In this document: piece by piece, positions 42,497 to 55,227 of the stretch
How positions within the stretch are numbered: the first letter of the stretch is position 1
Layout: each line of letters starts with the position of its first letter
NCBI RefSeq assembly: GCF_001424755.1
Contig: NZ_LMRF01000005.1
Location: 299,443 to 363,442 of the forward strand
Source: Marmoricola sp. Leaf446
Lineage (GTDB): Bacteria; Actinomycetota; Actinomycetes; Propionibacteriales; Nocardioidaceae
DNA: 64,000 bases
Direction: 5' to 3'
Translations under genes and position numbers: made by a program
The notes under the pieces: model-generated
Seen by the model: only the letters and a program-made list of their open reading frames with translations
Database searches by the model: none
What the model was told of the DNA's origin: nothing

Positions 42497-43297
42497 TCAG
42501 CTGTCCTCGGCGAGGGTGACCTCGATGCCGCCGAGCAGGGCGGCGGAGAGGTTGTAGAGGAACGCGCCGAGGGTCGCGATCGCGGTGATCAGGATGACGT
42601 CGACCACCGCCACGATCATGGTGAAGCCCATCACCCGCGAGGTGCCGACGTAGTCGGTCACGTCGAACTGCGGGCCCGAGGCGTTGCCGACGGACTGCTG
42701 CACGATCGAGTTGATGGAGTCCCACACCCCGGCCGCACCGAGCACGGCCCAGACGATGGCCACGGCCACCACGAGCACGATGCCGAGGGCGATCGAGAGC
42801 AGGAACGACGTCTTCATGACCGACCAGGCGTCGATCTGCGTCAGCCGCAGCCGGGCGCGGCGTGTGCGGGGCTTGGCGCCCGCCTTCGCAGCACCGGCCC
42901 TCCCAGCACCCTTGGCGGACCCAGCGGGACGCCGGGCCGGGGCGGACGAGCCGGAGGAGGAGGTGGAGCCGGACGCAGCCGGCGCCGCAGCAGCTGCCGC
43001 CTTCTCCCGGTCGGCCTGCTCGCGGGCAGCCCGGTCCTGGGCGGCCTTCTCGGCCCGGTCGTCCTTGGCCGCCTGCTTGGCCTCGCGGCGCTCCTGGGAC
43101 CTGGCCTCCCGCTCGCGGCGGGCGGCCTCCCTCTCGGCGCGGCGCTGCTCCTCGCGGGCCTCCTTGGCGGCCTGGGCCTCGGCGGCCCTGCGCTTCTCCT
43201 CGTCCTGCTGCGGCGAGGGCGGGGGCAGCACCGGGCCGCCACCACCCTGCAGCGTGCGGCGCGGAGCGAGCGGGCCGTCGTCACGACGCTCGGACAT
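42497..43297 (-). CDS. DUF3566 membrane protein downstream of gyrA
   Basis: A 266-residue protein. A long charged Lys/Glu/Ala helix (about 30-140, probably coiled coil) leads into a DUF3566 membrane domain: RLRLTQIDAWSVMKTSFLLSIALGI and GASVWDSIN-like residues, then VTDYVGTSRVMGFTMIVAVVDVILI and the end GAFLYNLSAALLGGIEVTL. The family follows gyrA in most Actinobacteria and its role is unknown. The ATG overlaps the gyrA stop (ATGA). The N-terminal coiled coil is longer than in many relatives. Confidence 0.9.
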   Translation of the reverse strand: MSERRDDGPLAPRRTLQGGGGPVLPPPSPQQDEEKRRAAEAQAAKEAREEQRRAEREAARREREARSQERREAKQAAKDDRAEKAAQDRAAREQADREKAAAAAAPAASGSTSSSGSSAPARRPAGSAKGAGRAGAAKAGAKPRTRRARLRLTQIDAWSVMKTSFLLSIALGIVLVVAVAIVWAVLGAAGVWDSINSIVQQSVGNASGPQFDVTDYVGTSRVMGFTMIVAVVDVILITAIATLGAFLYNLSAALLGGIEVTLAEDS

Positions 43298-45975
43298 CAG
43301 TCCTCCCCGGATCCGTCGGTGTCGGTCTCGTCGTCGGTCGACGAGTCCTCGACCTCGGCGATTGTGTCATCCGGGTCAGGCGTCCCGGCGTCGGGCGCAC
43401 CGGCGACGGCCTGCTCGACCGCCTCCTCGACGGCCTCCTCGACCTCGGCGTCGCGCTCGACGCTGCGGGCCACGACGGCGACCTCGTCGCCGTTCTTCGG
43501 GGTCACGAACCGCACGCCCATGGTCGAGCGGCCGGTGGGCCGGAACTGGTCGTCGATGGGGCTGCGGACGACCTGGCCGCCCGAGGTGATGGCCAGGATC
43601 TCGTCGCCCTCGACCACGATGAAGGCGCCGACGAGCACGCCGCGCTCCTCGTTGGCCAGCGACATCGCCTTGATGCCGAGGCCGCCGCGGGACTGGGTGC
43701 GGTAGTCGGTGATCGGGGTCCGCTTGGCGAAGCCGCCGTCGGTGATGGTGAAGACGTACTGCGGCTTGGCCGCGGTGTGCTCGGCCTCGGCCTGCACCTG
43801 GTCGGCACGGATCACCGACATCGACAGCACCGCGTCGCCCTCGCGGAACTTCATGCCCTGCACGCCCGACGTGGCCCGGCCCATCGGCCGCAGCTGGCTG
43901 TCGTCGGCGGGGAAGCGGATCGCCTGCCCCTTGCGGGAGACCAGCAGGATGTCGTCGCCGGCGTCGACCAGCTCCGCGCCGATCAGCTCGTCGTCGGCCT
44001 CGCGGAAGTTGATCGCGATGACGCCGGCCTGCCGGGGGCTGTTGTAGTCGCCGAGGCGGGTCTTCTTCACCAGGCCCGCGCGGGTGGCCAGGACGAGGTA
44101 CGGCGCCTGGTCGTAGTCGCGGATCGCCAGGACCTGCGCGATCTCCTCGTCGGGCTGGAAGGACAGCAGCCCGGCCACGTGACCGCCCTTGGCGTCACGG
44201 GAGGCCTCGGGGAGGTTGTAGGCCTTGGTCCGGTAGACCCGTCCGGCCGTGGTGAAGAACAGCAGCCAGTGGTGGTTGGAGGTCGCCATGAAGTGCTCGA
44301 CGACGTCGTCGCCACGCAGCGCCGCCCCGCGCACGCCCTTGCCGCCCCGCCGCTGGGTCCGGTAGTTCGAGGCCAGGGTGCGCTTGGCGTAGCCGCCCCG
44401 GGTGATCGTCACGACGAGGTCCTCGTCGGGGATCAGGTCCTCCATGGAGAGGTCGCCGTCGGCCGCGATGATCTGCGTACGCCGCTCGTCGCCGTACTTC
44501 TCCACGATCGCGGTGAGCTCCTCGCCCACGATCGAGCGCTGCCGCGACTCGTTGGCCAGGATGTCCTCGAGGTCGGCGATCTCGAGCTCGATCTCGGCCA
44601 GCTGGTCGATGATCTTCTGGCGCTCCAGGGCGGCCAGGCGACGCAGCTGCATGTCGAGGATGGCGTTGGCCTGGAGCTCGTCGATCTCGAGCAGCTCGAT
44701 CAGGCCGGTGCGGGCGTCGTCGACCTCGGGCGAGCGCCGGATCAGCGCGATCACCTCGTCGAGCATGTCGAGCGCCTTGACCAGGCCGCGCAGGATGTGG
44801 GCCCGCTCCTCGGCCTTGCGGAGCCGGTAGCGCGTTCGCCGCTGGATGACCTCGATCTGGTGCGCCACCCAGTTGGTGACGAACTGGTCGATGGTCAGGG
44901 TGCGCGGCACCCCGTCGACCAGGGCCAGCATGTTGGCGCTGAAGTTGGTCTGCAGCTCGGTGTGCTTGAGCAGGTTGTTCAGCACCACCCGGGCGACGGC
45001 GTCACGGCGGAGCACGACGACGAGGCGCTGACCGGTGCGGCCCGAGGAGTCGTCGCGCACGTCGGCGATGCCCTGCACCTTGCCGCTGCGGACCAGGTCG
45101 GCGATCTTCTCGGCGAGGTTGTCCGGGTTGACCATGTAGGGCAGCTCGGTGATGGCCAGGCAGGTGCGGCCGCGGCTGTCCTCGTCGACCTCGATCACCG
45201 CGCGCTGGGTGATCGAGCCGCGACCGGTGCGGTAGGCCTGCTCGATGCCGTCGCGACCGACGATCAGCGCGCCGTTGGGGAAGTCGGGGCCCTTGACGCG
45301 CTCGATCAGCGCGTCCTGGAGCTCCTCGCGACTGGCGTCGGGGTGCTCCAGCGCCCACAGCGCGCCCTCGGCGACCTCGCGCAGGTTGTGCGGCGGGATG
45401 CTGGTGGCCATGCCGACCGCGATGCCGGCCGAGCCGTTGACCAGCAGGTTGGGGTAGCGCGACGGGAGCACCGTCGGCTCCTGCGAGCGCCCGTCGTAGT
45501 TGGGCTGGAAGTCGACGGTCTCCTCGTCGATGTCGCGCACCATCTCGAGCGCGAGCGGGTCCATCCGGCACTCGGTGTAGCGCATCGCGGCGGCGGCGTC
45601 GTTGCCCGGCGAGCCGAAGTTGCCCTGGCCCTGGATCAGCGGCGCGCGCATCACCCAGGGCTGCGCGAGGCGCACCAGGGTGTCGTAGATCGCGGTGTCG
45701 CCGTGCGGGTGGTACTGACCCATCACGTCGCCGACCACGCGGGAGCACTTGGAGAAGCCGCGGTCGGGGCGGTAGCCGCCGTCGTACATGGCGTAGAGCA
45801 CCCGGCGGTGCACCGGCTTCAGCCCGTCGCGCACGTCCGGGAGCGCGCGGCCGACGATGACCGCCATCGCGTAGTCGATGTAGGCCCGCTGCATGGAGGT
45901 CTGCAGCTCGATCGGCTCGATGCGGCCGCCGCCTCCGCCGTCGCCGGACCCGAGGTTGTCGGTGGTCTCAGTCAT
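43297..45975 (-). CDS. gyrA: DNA gyrase subunit A
   Basis: An 892-residue type II topoisomerase A subunit. The catalytic tyrosine is Y133 in [12 protein letters not shown]. The quinolone region reads [10 protein letters not shown] with Thr94 and Asp98; E. coli has Ser83/Asp87, so a Thr occupies the first position. The GyrA box QRRGGKG and six-bladed C-terminal domain are present, and the tail is acidic. With GyrB it introduces negative supercoils ahead of replication forks. No intein was found. Twelve nt separate it from gyrB. Confidence 0.98.
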   Translation of the reverse strand: MTETTDNLGSGDGGGGGRIEPIELQTSMQRAYIDYAMAVIVGRALPDVRDGLKPVHRRVLYAMYDGGYRPDRGFSKCSRVVGDVMGQYHPHGDTAIYDTLVRLAQPWVMRAPLIQGQGNFGSPGNDAAAAMRYTECRMDPLALEMVRDIDEETVDFQPNYDGRSQEPTVLPSRYPNLLVNGSAGIAVGMATSIPPHNLREVAEGALWALEHPDASREELQDALIERVKGPDFPNGALIVGRDGIEQAYRTGRGSITQRAVIEVDEDSRGRTCLAITELPYMVNPDNLAEKIADLVRSGKVQGIADVRDDSSGRTGQRLVVVLRRDAVARVVLNNLLKHTELQTNFSANMLALVDGVPRTLTIDQFVTNWVAHQIEVIQRRTRYRLRKAEERAHILRGLVKALDMLDEVIALIRRSPEVDDARTGLIELLEIDELQANAILDMQLRRLAALERQKIIDQLAEIELEIADLEDILANESRQRSIVGEELTAIVEKYGDERRTQIIAADGDLSMEDLIPDEDLVVTITRGGYAKRTLASNYRTQRRGGKGVRGAALRGDDVVEHFMATSNHHWLLFFTTAGRVYRTKAYNLPEASRDAKGGHVAGLLSFQPDEEIAQVLAIRDYDQAPYLVLATRAGLVKKTRLGDYNSPRQAGVIAINFREADDELIGAELVDAGDDILLVSRKGQAIRFPADDSQLRPMGRATSGVQGMKFREGDAVLSMSVIRADQVQAEAEHTAAKPQYVFTITDGGFAKRTPITDYRTQSRGGLGIKAMSLANEERGVLVGAFIVVEGDEILAITSGGQVVRSPIDDQFRPTGRSTMGVRFVTPKNGDEVAVVARSVERDAEVEEAVEEAVEQAVAGAPDAGTPDPDDTIAEVEDSSTDDETDTDGSGED

Positions 45976-45987
45976 GGGGTTCGTGTC

Positions 45988-48162
<2,175 letters not shown>

Positions 48163-48384
48163 GTCCTCAGGTCCTAGACATCACAGCGGCCGCCACGCAC
48201 GAGGGCCGGCGACCTGGGGCAAGTCTACCCGCCCGGAGCCCTCACACCATGCCTCGCGGGCGCTAGTTGGGGACGACCGTGACCCGAACGTGCCCCTCAG
48301 AGGCCCGTGAGCGCCTCCGCTGGCCCGTGGGAGGGGGTCGGCTTAGTCCCCGTACGCCCCTCGACCTCCCAGCGGGCCCTGGGC

Positions 48385-48948
48385 TCAGCCGTAGGTGTCT
48401 CGCGGCCCGCGACCCTTGACACGCAGCCGACCACGGGTCCAGCTCGGTGCGCGGGGGCCCACGGGGTCGATGACGCGCACGGTCTCCTCGCCCAGCACCT
48501 CGTTGAGGCGGCGTACGACGTCGGGCGCCAGCAGCTTCATCTGGGTGGCCCACGCCGTGGAGTCGGTGCGTACGACGAGCCGGCCGTCGGCCAACGACTC
48601 GGGACGCACGTGCTGGCCGACCTCGCGGCCCACGATCGCCTCCCACCGGGCGAAGACCCCGTGCACGCGCAGCTCCGAGGCCCAGCCCTGGTCGGCGACG
48701 AACCGCGTCATCGAGGTGTCGAGGGTCTGCGGGTCGCGGTCGTCGGGACGCGCGCCGCTGACGCGGGGCTCGACCACCGGCCGCCGCCGGCCCCGGCCCG
48801 GCGCCCGGCCCAGCCCGCGGCCACCGGCAGCAGGGGTGCGACCGGCCAGGCCGCGCGCGACCGACCGGGCCAGGTCGAGCCCGGTCTCGTCGTGGGTCTC
48901 CCCGGGGGACTCCTCTTGGGACTTTGCGTGGGACTCCTCGTCACCCAT
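48385..48948 (-). CDS. dciA: DciA-type DUF721 protein (replicative helicase operator)
   Basis: A 187-residue protein. The N-terminal half is disordered and basic, then a DUF721 domain: [48 protein letters not shown]. DciA loads or regulates the replicative helicase DnaB in bacteria that lack DnaC/DnaI. The recF-dciA-gyrB order matches other Actinobacteria. ATG 48948 overlaps the recF end by 8 nt. Confidence 0.88.
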   Translation of the reverse strand: MGDEESHAKSQEESPGETHDETGLDLARSVARGLAGRTPAAGGRGLGRAPGRGRRRPVVEPRVSGARPDDRDPQTLDTSMTRFVADQGWASELRVHGVFARWEAIVGREVGQHVRPESLADGRLVVRTDSTAWATQMKLLAPDVVRRLNEVLGEETVRVIDPVGPRAPSWTRGRLRVKGRGPRDTYG

Positions 48949-50071
48949 GCGGCACCACCGCACCGTCGGCGACGTCGAACCGTCGACCGCGTAGCGCCTC
49001 GGGCACGTCACCGGCCACGGCCGCGGTGACCAGCACCTGCTCGGCGCCGGCCACCAGCTCGGCGAGCTGCTCGCGGCGGCCGGTGTCGAGCTCGGCGAAG
49101 ACGTCGTCGAGCACCAGGATCGGGTCGTCGCCGGCGCTCCGGAGCAGGTCGTACGACGCCAGCCGCATCGCCAGCGCGAAGGACCAGCCCTCCCCGTGGC
49201 TGGCGTAGCCCTTCACCGGCAGCCCGCCGAGCTCGCAGAGCAGGTCGTCGCGGTGCGGTCCCACCAGAGTGACCCCGCGGTCGAGCTCGTCGCGTCGGCG
49301 CCGGGCCAGTTCCACGTGGAACAACGCCTCCAGGTCGACCGGCCCCTCGCCCTCGGTCACCTCGAAGCTGGGCCGGTAGGAGATCACCGCGTCGTCGCGG
49401 TGCGCGCCGCGGGCGACCGCCTCGTAGGCCTTGCCGAGCAGGGGGACCAGGTCCTCGACCAGCGCGGCCCGGGTCGTCATCACCTCGGCACCGAGCCGGG
49501 CCAGCCGCTCGTCCCAGACCTCCAGGGTGCTGAGCATCGACTCGCCCGCCGCACCACCTCGGGCGCGGGCGGTCTTGAGCAGCGAGTTGCGCTGCTTGAG
49601 CACGCGGTCGTAGTCGGCCCGCACCCCGGCGTACCGCGGGGCCCGGAGCACGAGCAGGTCGTCGGCGAAGCGGCGCCGCTCGGTCGGGTCGCCCTTGACC
49701 AGGGCCAGGTCGTCGGGCGCGAACACGACCGTGCGGACCAGTCCGACGAGGTCGCGCGCCTTGGGCAGCGGACCGCGGTTGACCCGGGCCCGGTTGGACC
49801 TGCCAGGGTTGATCTCGACCTCGAGGACGGCCCGACGCTCGTCGCGGACCACCGCGGCCCGGACGACCGCGCGCTCGGCACCGCGGCGCACGAGCGGCAG
49901 GTCGGCGGCGACCCGGTGGGAGCTGAGCCGGGAGAGGTAGTCGATCGCCTCGACGATGTTGGTCTTGCCCTGCCCGTTGCGGCCCACGAAGGAGCTGACC
50001 CCGGGGTCGAGGTCGATCTCCAGCGTCTCGTAGGAGCGGAAGTCGTGGAGCGAGAGGTGGGCGACGTACAC
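48941..50071 (-). CDS. recF: DNA replication/repair protein RecF
   Basis: A 376-residue SMC-like ATPase that helps load RecA at gaps. Walker A is [14 protein letters not shown] near residue 31, the signature and Walker B regions come near the C-terminus ([20 protein letters not shown]). GTG start at 50071. It lies between gnd and dciA in the replication operon. Confidence 0.95.
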   Translation of the reverse strand: MYVAHLSLHDFRSYETLEIDLDPGVSSFVGRNGQGKTNIVEAIDYLSRLSSHRVAADLPLVRRGAERAVVRAAVVRDERRAVLEVEINPGRSNRARVNRGPLPKARDLVGLVRTVVFAPDDLALVKGDPTERRRFADDLLVLRAPRYAGVRADYDRVLKQRNSLLKTARARGGAAGESMLSTLEVWDERLARLGAEVMTTRAALVEDLVPLLGKAYEAVARGAHRDDAVISYRPSFEVTEGEGPVDLEALFHVELARRRRDELDRGVTLVGPHRDDLLCELGGLPVKGYASHGEGWSFALAMRLASYDLLRSAGDDPILVLDDVFAELDTGRREQLAELVAGAEQVLVTAAVAGDVPEALRGRRFDVADGAVVPHG

Positions 50072-50092
50072 CGGGAGGGCCGAGCTGCCCGG

Positions 50093-51010
50093 CTACTTCT
50101 CGGGCGGCGCGGCCGAGTCGCCGCCGGCCGGGCTGCCGGCCTGGGTGGCGTGGCCGCCGAACTGGTTGCGCATCGCCGCGACCGCCTTCATCGCCGGGCT
50201 GTCGTCCTGGCGCGAGGTGAAGCGGGCGAACAGCGACGCGGCGATGACGTGCATCGGGACGGCGTTGTCGATGCCGGCCTCGACGGTCCACCGACCCTCG
50301 CCGGAGTCCTCGGCGTAGCCGCGGATCTGGTCGAGGTGGGCGTCGTCCTTGAGGGCCACGACCAGCAGGTCGAGCAGCCAGGACCGGATCACGGTGCCCT
50401 CGCGCCAGGAGTCGAAGACCTCGGTGACGTTGTCGACGACGTCGACCTTCTCGAGCAGCTCCCAGCCCTCGGCGTAGGCCTGCATCATGGCGTACTCGAT
50501 GCCGTTGTGAACCATCTTGGCGAAGTGGCCGGCGCCCGGCTTCTGGCCCGCGTGCACCATGCCGGACTCGCCCTCGGGCTTGAGCGTCTCGAAGGCGGGG
50601 AGCACCTTGGCGACCTCGTCGTCGGCCCCGCCGTACATCAGCGCGTAGCCGTTCTCCAGGCCCCAGATGCCGCCCGAGACGCCGCAGTCGACGAAGCCGA
50701 TGCCCTTGCCGCGCAGCATCTCGGCGTTGGCCTGGTCGTCGGTCCAGCGCGAGTTGCCGCCGTCGACGATCACGTCGCCCTCGGAGAGCAGCTCGCCCAG
50801 CTCGGCGACCGTGCTGCGGGTGGCGTCGCCCGCGGGCACCATCACCCAGACCACCTTGGGCGAGGGCAGCGCCTCGACCAGCTCGGCCAGGCTGCCCACG
50901 TCGCTCACGTCGGGGTTGCGGTCGAAGCCGGTGACGGTGTGGCCGCCGTTGCGCAGCCGGGTGCGCATGTTGCCACCCATCTTGCCCAGGCCGATCAGTC
51001 CGAGGTGCAT
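50093..51010 (-). CDS. gnd: 6-phosphogluconate dehydrogenase (decarboxylating), short type
   Basis: A 305-residue enzyme converting 6-phosphogluconate to ribulose 5-phosphate with NAD(P)+. MHLGLIGLGKMGGNM is the Rossmann start, DGGNSRW binds substrate and KxxHN is present in GAGHFAKMVHNGIEYAMM. The short C-terminus marks the GndA-like, NAD-preferring subfamily common in Actinobacteria. Its position inside the dnaN-recF operon is conserved in Streptomyces and Nocardioides relatives. Confidence 0.96.
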   Translation of the reverse strand: MHLGLIGLGKMGGNMRTRLRNGGHTVTGFDRNPDVSDVGSLAELVEALPSPKVVWVMVPAGDATRSTVAELGELLSEGDVIVDGGNSRWTDDQANAEMLRGKGIGFVDCGVSGGIWGLENGYALMYGGADDEVAKVLPAFETLKPEGESGMVHAGQKPGAGHFAKMVHNGIEYAMMQAYAEGWELLEKVDVVDNVTEVFDSWREGTVIRSWLLDLLVVALKDDAHLDQIRGYAEDSGEGRWTVEAGIDNAVPMHVIAASLFARFTSRQDDSPAMKAVAAMRNQFGGHATQAGSPAGGDSAAPPEK

Positions 51011-51050
51011 GGCGGTGCTCCTGTGTGCAGTGGTGGGTGAAGCGGGTGGG

Positions 51051-52217
51051 TCAGGAGAGCAGGCGGCGCGGCATCAGCAGGTAGCGGAACGCGACGTCCG
51101 CCTCCCCGTCGAGGCTGTCGACACCCGAGAGTACGACGGGCTTGCTGGCCTGGGTGAAGGCCAGCTCGACCACCGGGGCCTCGAGCGCGGTGAGGCCGTC
51201 GAGCAGGTAGGCGGGGTTGAAGCCGGTGGTGATGTCCTCGCCGGTGACGTTGGCCTCGATCGACTCGCTGGCCATCGCCTCCTCGCCGGAGCCGGCGTCC
51301 AGGGTCAGCACGCCCTCGGAGAAGGCCAGCTGCACCGCGGTGTTGCGCTCGGCGACGAGCGAGACGCGCTTGACCGAGTCGACCAGCGCGGCGCGGTCGA
51401 CCCGGGCGACGGTGAGGTGCTCGGAGGGGAACAGCGAGCGGACCTTGGGGAACTCACCGTCCAGGAGCCGCGTCGTGGTGCGTCGTACGCCGCCCCCGGC
51501 GGAGCCCTCGAAGCCGATGATGCCCTCGCCGGCGCCCCCGCCGGAGGCCGAGGACAGCGCGATCCGGATCTCCGAGCCGCCGGTCAGCGCCTTGGCTGTG
51601 TCGGCCAGCACCTTGGCCGGCACCAGCGCGGCGGCGTCGATGTCGGGGGCGGAGGGGTCCCAGCCGAGCTCGCGCTGCGAGAGCCGGAACCGGTCGGTGG
51701 CGAGCATCGCGATCGAGCCGCCGTCGAGCTCGATCCGCACGCCGGTCAGCACCGGGAGCATGTCGTCGCGGCCGGCGGCGGTGACGGCCTGGGCGACGGC
51801 CTGCGAGAAGACGCCGCTCGGGACGGTGCCGCGGGCCTCCGGCATGGTCGGCAGGGTGGGGTAGTCCTCGACCGGCATCGTCTGCAGGCTGAACCGCGCC
51901 GAGCCGCAGACGAGCGTCACCTTGGCGCCGTCGATGTCGACGTCGACCGGCTTGTTGGGCAGGCTGCGGCAGATGTCGGCGAGCAGCCGGCCCGACACCA
52001 GCGCCCGGCCCTCCTCGCTGACCTCGGCGTTGAGGGTGGCGCGCGCCGAGGTCTCGTAGTCGAAGGTCGAGAGCCGCAGTCCCTCCCCGTCGTCCTCGAA
52101 GGAGCCGGCCTCGATCAGCAGGCCGGCCAGCACGGGGGCGCTCGGGCGTACGGGCAGCGCGCGGGCCGTCCAGGCGACAGCGTCGGCCAGGACGTCACGT
52201 TCGACGCGGAACTTCAC
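51051..52217 (-). CDS. dnaN: DNA polymerase III beta subunit (sliding clamp)
   Basis: A 388-residue sliding clamp made of three repeated domains. KFRVERDVLADAVAWTARALPVRPSAPVLAGLL begins domain I, and FRYLLMPRRLLS is the C-terminal signature forming the peptide-binding pocket. The start is GTG 52217; the longer frame upstream runs into the DnaA-box region and has no start signal. Confidence 0.97.
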   Translation of the reverse strand: MKFRVERDVLADAVAWTARALPVRPSAPVLAGLLIEAGSFEDDGEGLRLSTFDYETSARATLNAEVSEEGRALVSGRLLADICRSLPNKPVDVDIDGAKVTLVCGSARFSLQTMPVEDYPTLPTMPEARGTVPSGVFSQAVAQAVTAAGRDDMLPVLTGVRIELDGGSIAMLATDRFRLSQRELGWDPSAPDIDAAALVPAKVLADTAKALTGGSEIRIALSSASGGGAGEGIIGFEGSAGGGVRRTTTRLLDGEFPKVRSLFPSEHLTVARVDRAALVDSVKRVSLVAERNTAVQLAFSEGVLTLDAGSGEEAMASESIEANVTGEDITTGFNPAYLLDGLTALEAPVVELAFTQASKPVVLSGVDSLDGEADVAFRYLLMPRRLLS

Positions 52218-52558
52218 GGCGATGGGTTCCTCTCCATCAGGTCCATCAGGTCGGGGTGAGCATCCTGCCACGGCCCGGCAGTCCACAGGCCGGGGCTCGT
52301 TCGGTGGTTGCTCGACGAGAGTCCATGGATAGATCTCGTCGTAGTAGTAGGTGGTGGGGATTCTGTGGACGACGGGCTCCGTCGCAGGTCAGCAGCGAGA
52401 AGTTGTGAGTCGGCGCCTGTGGACGGCGCCGGGGTGAACCACATCTTCCTGTGGTCCGCCGATCGGCCTGTGCAGCACGGGCAGGGCTCGTCCACAGGTC
52501 CCTCCCCACCCCGTCCACGGACTCGCCGAGCGGGAACCACATCTTGCACGCGTGTAGT
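52218..52558. other. oriC part 1: dnaN-dnaA intergenic region with DnaA boxes
   Basis: 341 bp without genes. DnaA boxes of the actinobacterial type lie at 52279-52287 (CAGTCCACA), 52364-52372 (inverted TCGTCCACA), 52418-52426 (inverted CCGTCCACA) and 52488-52496 (TCGTCCACA). The AT-richest stretch, around 52321-52365 (ATAGATCTCGTCGTAGTAGTAG), may be the unwinding element. A direct repeat GAACCACATCTT occurs at about 52436 and 52534. In Streptomyces and mycobacteria oriC lies in this dnaA-dnaN gap. Confidence 0.75.
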
Positions 52559-54121
52559 TCAAGCCTGCTTGGCCTGCTGCTTGATCCGGGTCGTCAGCTC
52601 GGTCACCTGGTGGAAGACGTTGCGCCGCTCGGCGAGGTCCTTGCGGATCCGCCGGTCGGCGTTCATCACCGTGGTGTGGTCGCGGCCGCCGAACTGCTGT
52701 CCGATCTTGGGCAGCGAGAGCTCGGTCAGCTCGCGGCAGAGGTACATCGAGATCTGGCGGGCGGTCACCAGCGCACGGGTGCGGCTGGGGCCGGTGAGGT
52801 CCTCGATGGAGAAGCCGAAGTACGACGCGGTCTGGGCGATGATCAGCCCGGCCGTGACCTCGGGCTCGCCGCCCTCGGGGATGAGGTCGCGCAGCACGAT
52901 CTCGGCCAAGGTCATGTCGACCTCCTGCTGGTTGATGCTGGCGAAGGCCGTGACCCGGATCAGCGCGCCCTCGAGCTCGCGGATGTTGGTCTGGATGCGC
53001 GAGGCGATGAACTCGAGCACGTCGGCGGGCGCGGAGAGGCGGTCGGCCGCGGCCTTCTTGCGCAGGATCGCGATCCGGGTCTCCAGGTCGGGCGGCTGCA
53101 CGTCGGTGAGCAGGCCCCACTCGAAGCGGTTGCGCAGCCGGTCCTCGAGCTGGGTGAGGCGCTTCGGCGAGCGGTCGGAGGAGATGACGATCTGCTTGTT
53201 GGCGTTGTGCAGCGTGTTGAAGGTGTGGAAGAACTCCTCCTGCGTCTGCTGCTTGCCCTCGAGGAACTGGATGTCGTCGACCAGCAGCACGTCGACGTCG
53301 CGGTAGCGCCGCTGCAGCGCGGCGGTGTTGGCGTCCTTGATGGCGTTGATGACGTCGTTGGTGAAGGCCTCGGAGGAGACGTAGCGGATCTTCGCGCCGG
53401 TCCACAGGTTGCGGACGTAGTGGCCGATGGCATGGAGCAGGTGCGTCTTGCCGAGCCCGGAGTCGCCGTACACCATCAGCGGGTTGTAGGCCTTGCCCGG
53501 CGCCTCGGCGACCGCGACCGCCGCCGCGTGGGCGAACCGGTTGGAGGAGCCGATGACGAAGGTCTCGAAGGAGTAGCGCGGGTTGAGCGGGCTGTCGGGG
53601 ATGCCGGTGGTCAGCGACGAGCTCGCCTTTGTCGACATGTCCCTGTGTCGATGAAGCGGCGAGTCGTCCTGTCGATCCCGGCGCTCGTCGCGATCCCGCT
53701 CCCGGTCGTGCTGCTCGCGGCGGCGGTCACGGGCCTCGCGGTCGTCGCGGTCGTCGTGCCCGTCGCGGTCCTCCCGCGGCAGGTCGCGGGGCTGCAGCGG
53801 CGTCACCGTGGCCGGCGAGGCGGCCTCGTCCGGCGCGACGGTGCGCTCCAGGGAGGTGTCGACGCTCACGACCAGGCGGACCGGCTTGCCGATCTGGTCC
53901 GACAGCGCGTCCTCGATGCGCGTGCGCAGCCGGCCCTCGAGCTGGGTGCGGGTGAACTCGTTGGGCACCGCCACGACGGCGGTGTTCTCGGCGAGCATGA
54001 GCGGCTGGCTGGTGGTGAGCCACATCCGCTGGTTGGGCGGGAGGTTCTCCACGATGCCGGGCCAGAGGACCTGGAGCCTGCCGGTGTGCGATCCGTCGTT
54101 GCTGCTGTCGTTCGCGTCCAC
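52559..54121 (-). CDS. dnaA: chromosomal replication initiator protein DnaA
   Basis: About 520 residues. Domain I starts [19 protein letters not shown]. Domain II is an unusual, highly charged stretch of alternating Asp, Arg and Glu (near residues 110-165). Domain III has Walker [12 protein letters not shown] and Walker [10 protein letters not shown]; domain IV has the DnaA-box-binding motif [15 protein letters not shown]. The start is uncertain: I take GTG 54121, which leaves the 54168-54188 DnaA boxes outside the gene. In-frame GTGs at 54175 and 54187 and a TTG at 54268 are alternatives. Confidence 0.95.
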   Translation of the reverse strand: MDANDSSNDGSHTGRLQVLWPGIVENLPPNQRMWLTTSQPLMLAENTAVVAVPNEFTRTQLEGRLRTRIEDALSDQIGKPVRLVVSVDTSLERTVAPDEAASPATVTPLQPRDLPREDRDGHDDRDDREARDRRREQHDRERDRDERRDRQDDSPLHRHRDMSTKASSSLTTGIPDSPLNPRYSFETFVIGSSNRFAHAAAVAVAEAPGKAYNPLMVYGDSGLGKTHLLHAIGHYVRNLWTGAKIRYVSSEAFTNDVINAIKDANTAALQRRYRDVDVLLVDDIQFLEGKQQTQEEFFHTFNTLHNANKQIVISSDRSPKRLTQLEDRLRNRFEWGLLTDVQPPDLETRIAILRKKAAADRLSAPADVLEFIASRIQTNIRELEGALIRVTAFASINQQEVDMTLAEIVLRDLIPEGGEPEVTAGLIIAQTASYFGFSIEDLTGPSRTRALVTARQISMYLCRELTELSLPKIGQQFGGRDHTTVMNADRRIRKDLAERRNVFHQVTELTTRIKQQAKQA

Positions 54122-54461
54122 GCCTGGTGGTGCTCCGTCCTGGGTCCGCTCGGCCGATCGGCCACCCGTGTCCACAGCTTTGTCCACAGGTTGTGCAATG
54201 TCGAAGGATGTCCGGGTCTGCGCCGATAGCGGCGGACCTCCGGAGGTCCAGGACGGGGACGCTAACAACCTCGTCCACAGGGCGGCAACCGGTCATCCAC
54301 AGGCATCGGCGCCGTGATCCACAGGCCGCCGACGGCCGGTTTGACCCTGTCGCCGCGCGGCGCGTACCGTTGGGCGGTCGACCGGGTGTCGATGGCTTCG
54401 GCCTGTCCGCCTGGTCCCCCAGACTTCTGTCCAGCAACACCTCGAGTGGAGTGACGTTAAG
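54122..54461. other. oriC part 2: dnaA-rpmH intergenic region with DnaA boxes
   Basis: 340 bp with at least five DnaA boxes in the same orientation: 54168-54176 (GTGTCCACA), 54180-54188 (perfect TTGTCCACA), 54271-54279 (TCGTCCACA), 54293-54301 (TCATCCACA) and 54315-54323 (TGATCCACA). The array may serve DnaA autoregulation and act with the dnaN-dnaA boxes as the origin. The first two boxes overlap alternative dnaA start codons. Confidence 0.75.
54341..54370 (+). promoter_or_regulatory. rpmH promoter
   Basis: TTGACC at 54341-54346 and TACCGT at 54365-54370, 18-nt spacer. It would give an rpmH leader of about 85 nt. Confidence 0.55.
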
Positions 54462-54599
54462 TTGAGCAAGCGCACGTTCCAGCCCAACAACCGCCGTCGG
54501 CACAAGACCCACGGCTTCCGTCTGCGCATGCGGACCCGCGCCGGCCGGGCGATCCTGTCGGCCCGTCGGCGCAAGGGCCGCGGCCGCCTCGCCGCCTGA
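54462..54599 (+). CDS. rpmH: 50S ribosomal protein L34
   Basis: A 45-residue basic protein, [19 protein letters not shown] then a run of Arg/Lys to RGRLAA, an exact L34 signature. Translation starts at TTG (54462) with GTGGAG 10 nt upstream. L34 is the first gene of the rpmH-rnpA-yidD-yidC operon, as in nearly all bacteria. Confidence 0.96.
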   Translation: MSKRTFQPNNRRRHKTHGFRLRMRTRAGRAILSARRRKGRGRLAA

Positions 54600-54617
54600 G
54601 GCGTCGGCCGCGCTCGC

Positions 54618-54995
54618 GTGCTGCCCTCGTCCCACCGCCTGACCGCCCCCCAGCAGTTCCGGGCGGTGGTCCGTCGCGGTCGCCGCAGCGGCGGTCCCGT
54701 CGTCGTCGTGCACCTGCTGGTGCCCGACTCCGGCGAGGTGGTCGCGACCCCGCGTGCGGGGTTCGTGGTCTCCAAGGCCGTCGGCAACGCGGTGACCCGC
54801 AACCTGGTCAAGCGCCGGTTGCGCCACCTCGTGGCCGACCGGGTCGACTGGTTGCCGGACCACTCGCTGCTGGTCGTGCGGGCGCTGCCCGCCGCGGCCG
54901 AGGCGTCGTACGACGACCTGGGGCGCGAGCTCGACCGTGGCCTGCAGCGCTGCCTGCCCCGCACCGACCCGGCGCCGGTGGGACCACCGGCGTGA
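54618..54995 (+). CDS. rnpA: ribonuclease P protein component
   Basis: A 125-residue basic protein that binds RNase [21 protein letters not shown] and the RNR motif [16 protein letters not shown] are present. It starts at GTG 54618, 18 nt after rpmH, and overlaps yidD by 4 nt (GTGA). Confidence 0.94.
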   Translation: MLPSSHRLTAPQQFRAVVRRGRRSGGPVVVVHLLVPDSGEVVATPRAGFVVSKAVGNAVTRNLVKRRLRHLVADRVDWLPDHSLLVVRALPAAAEASYDDLGRELDRGLQRCLPRTDPAPVGPPA

Positions 54996-55213
54996 AGCAC
55001 GTCCTGATCGTGCTGCTGCGGGGGTATCGCTACGCGATCAGCCCGCTCTACGGTCAGGTCTGCCGCTACCACCCCACCTGCTCGGCGTACGCCTTGGAAG
55101 CCGTGACCCAGCACGGCAGTGTGAGGGGCAGCTGGCTCGCCGTACGCCGGCTGCTGCGCTGCCACCCGTGGGCCCTGGGCGGCTACGACCCGGTTCCTCC
55201 CCCAACTCGATGA
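54992..55213 (+). CDS. yidD: membrane protein insertion efficiency factor YidD
   Basis: A 73-residue protein with [27 protein letters not shown], including the YidD cysteine pattern (C...HPTCS), and the end [13 protein letters not shown]. It assists YidC. GTG start overlaps the rnpA stop. Confidence 0.94.
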   Translation: MKHVLIVLLRGYRYAISPLYGQVCRYHPTCSAYALEAVTQHGSVRGSWLAVRRLLRCHPWALGGYDPVPPPTR

Positions 55214-55227
55214 CTCGAGGAGTCTGA

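Noticed and set aside
54122-54268. Longer dnaA starting at TTG 54268
   Set aside because: It would place several DnaA boxes inside the gene, has no ribosome site, and adds ~49 residues before domain I that no DnaA needs.
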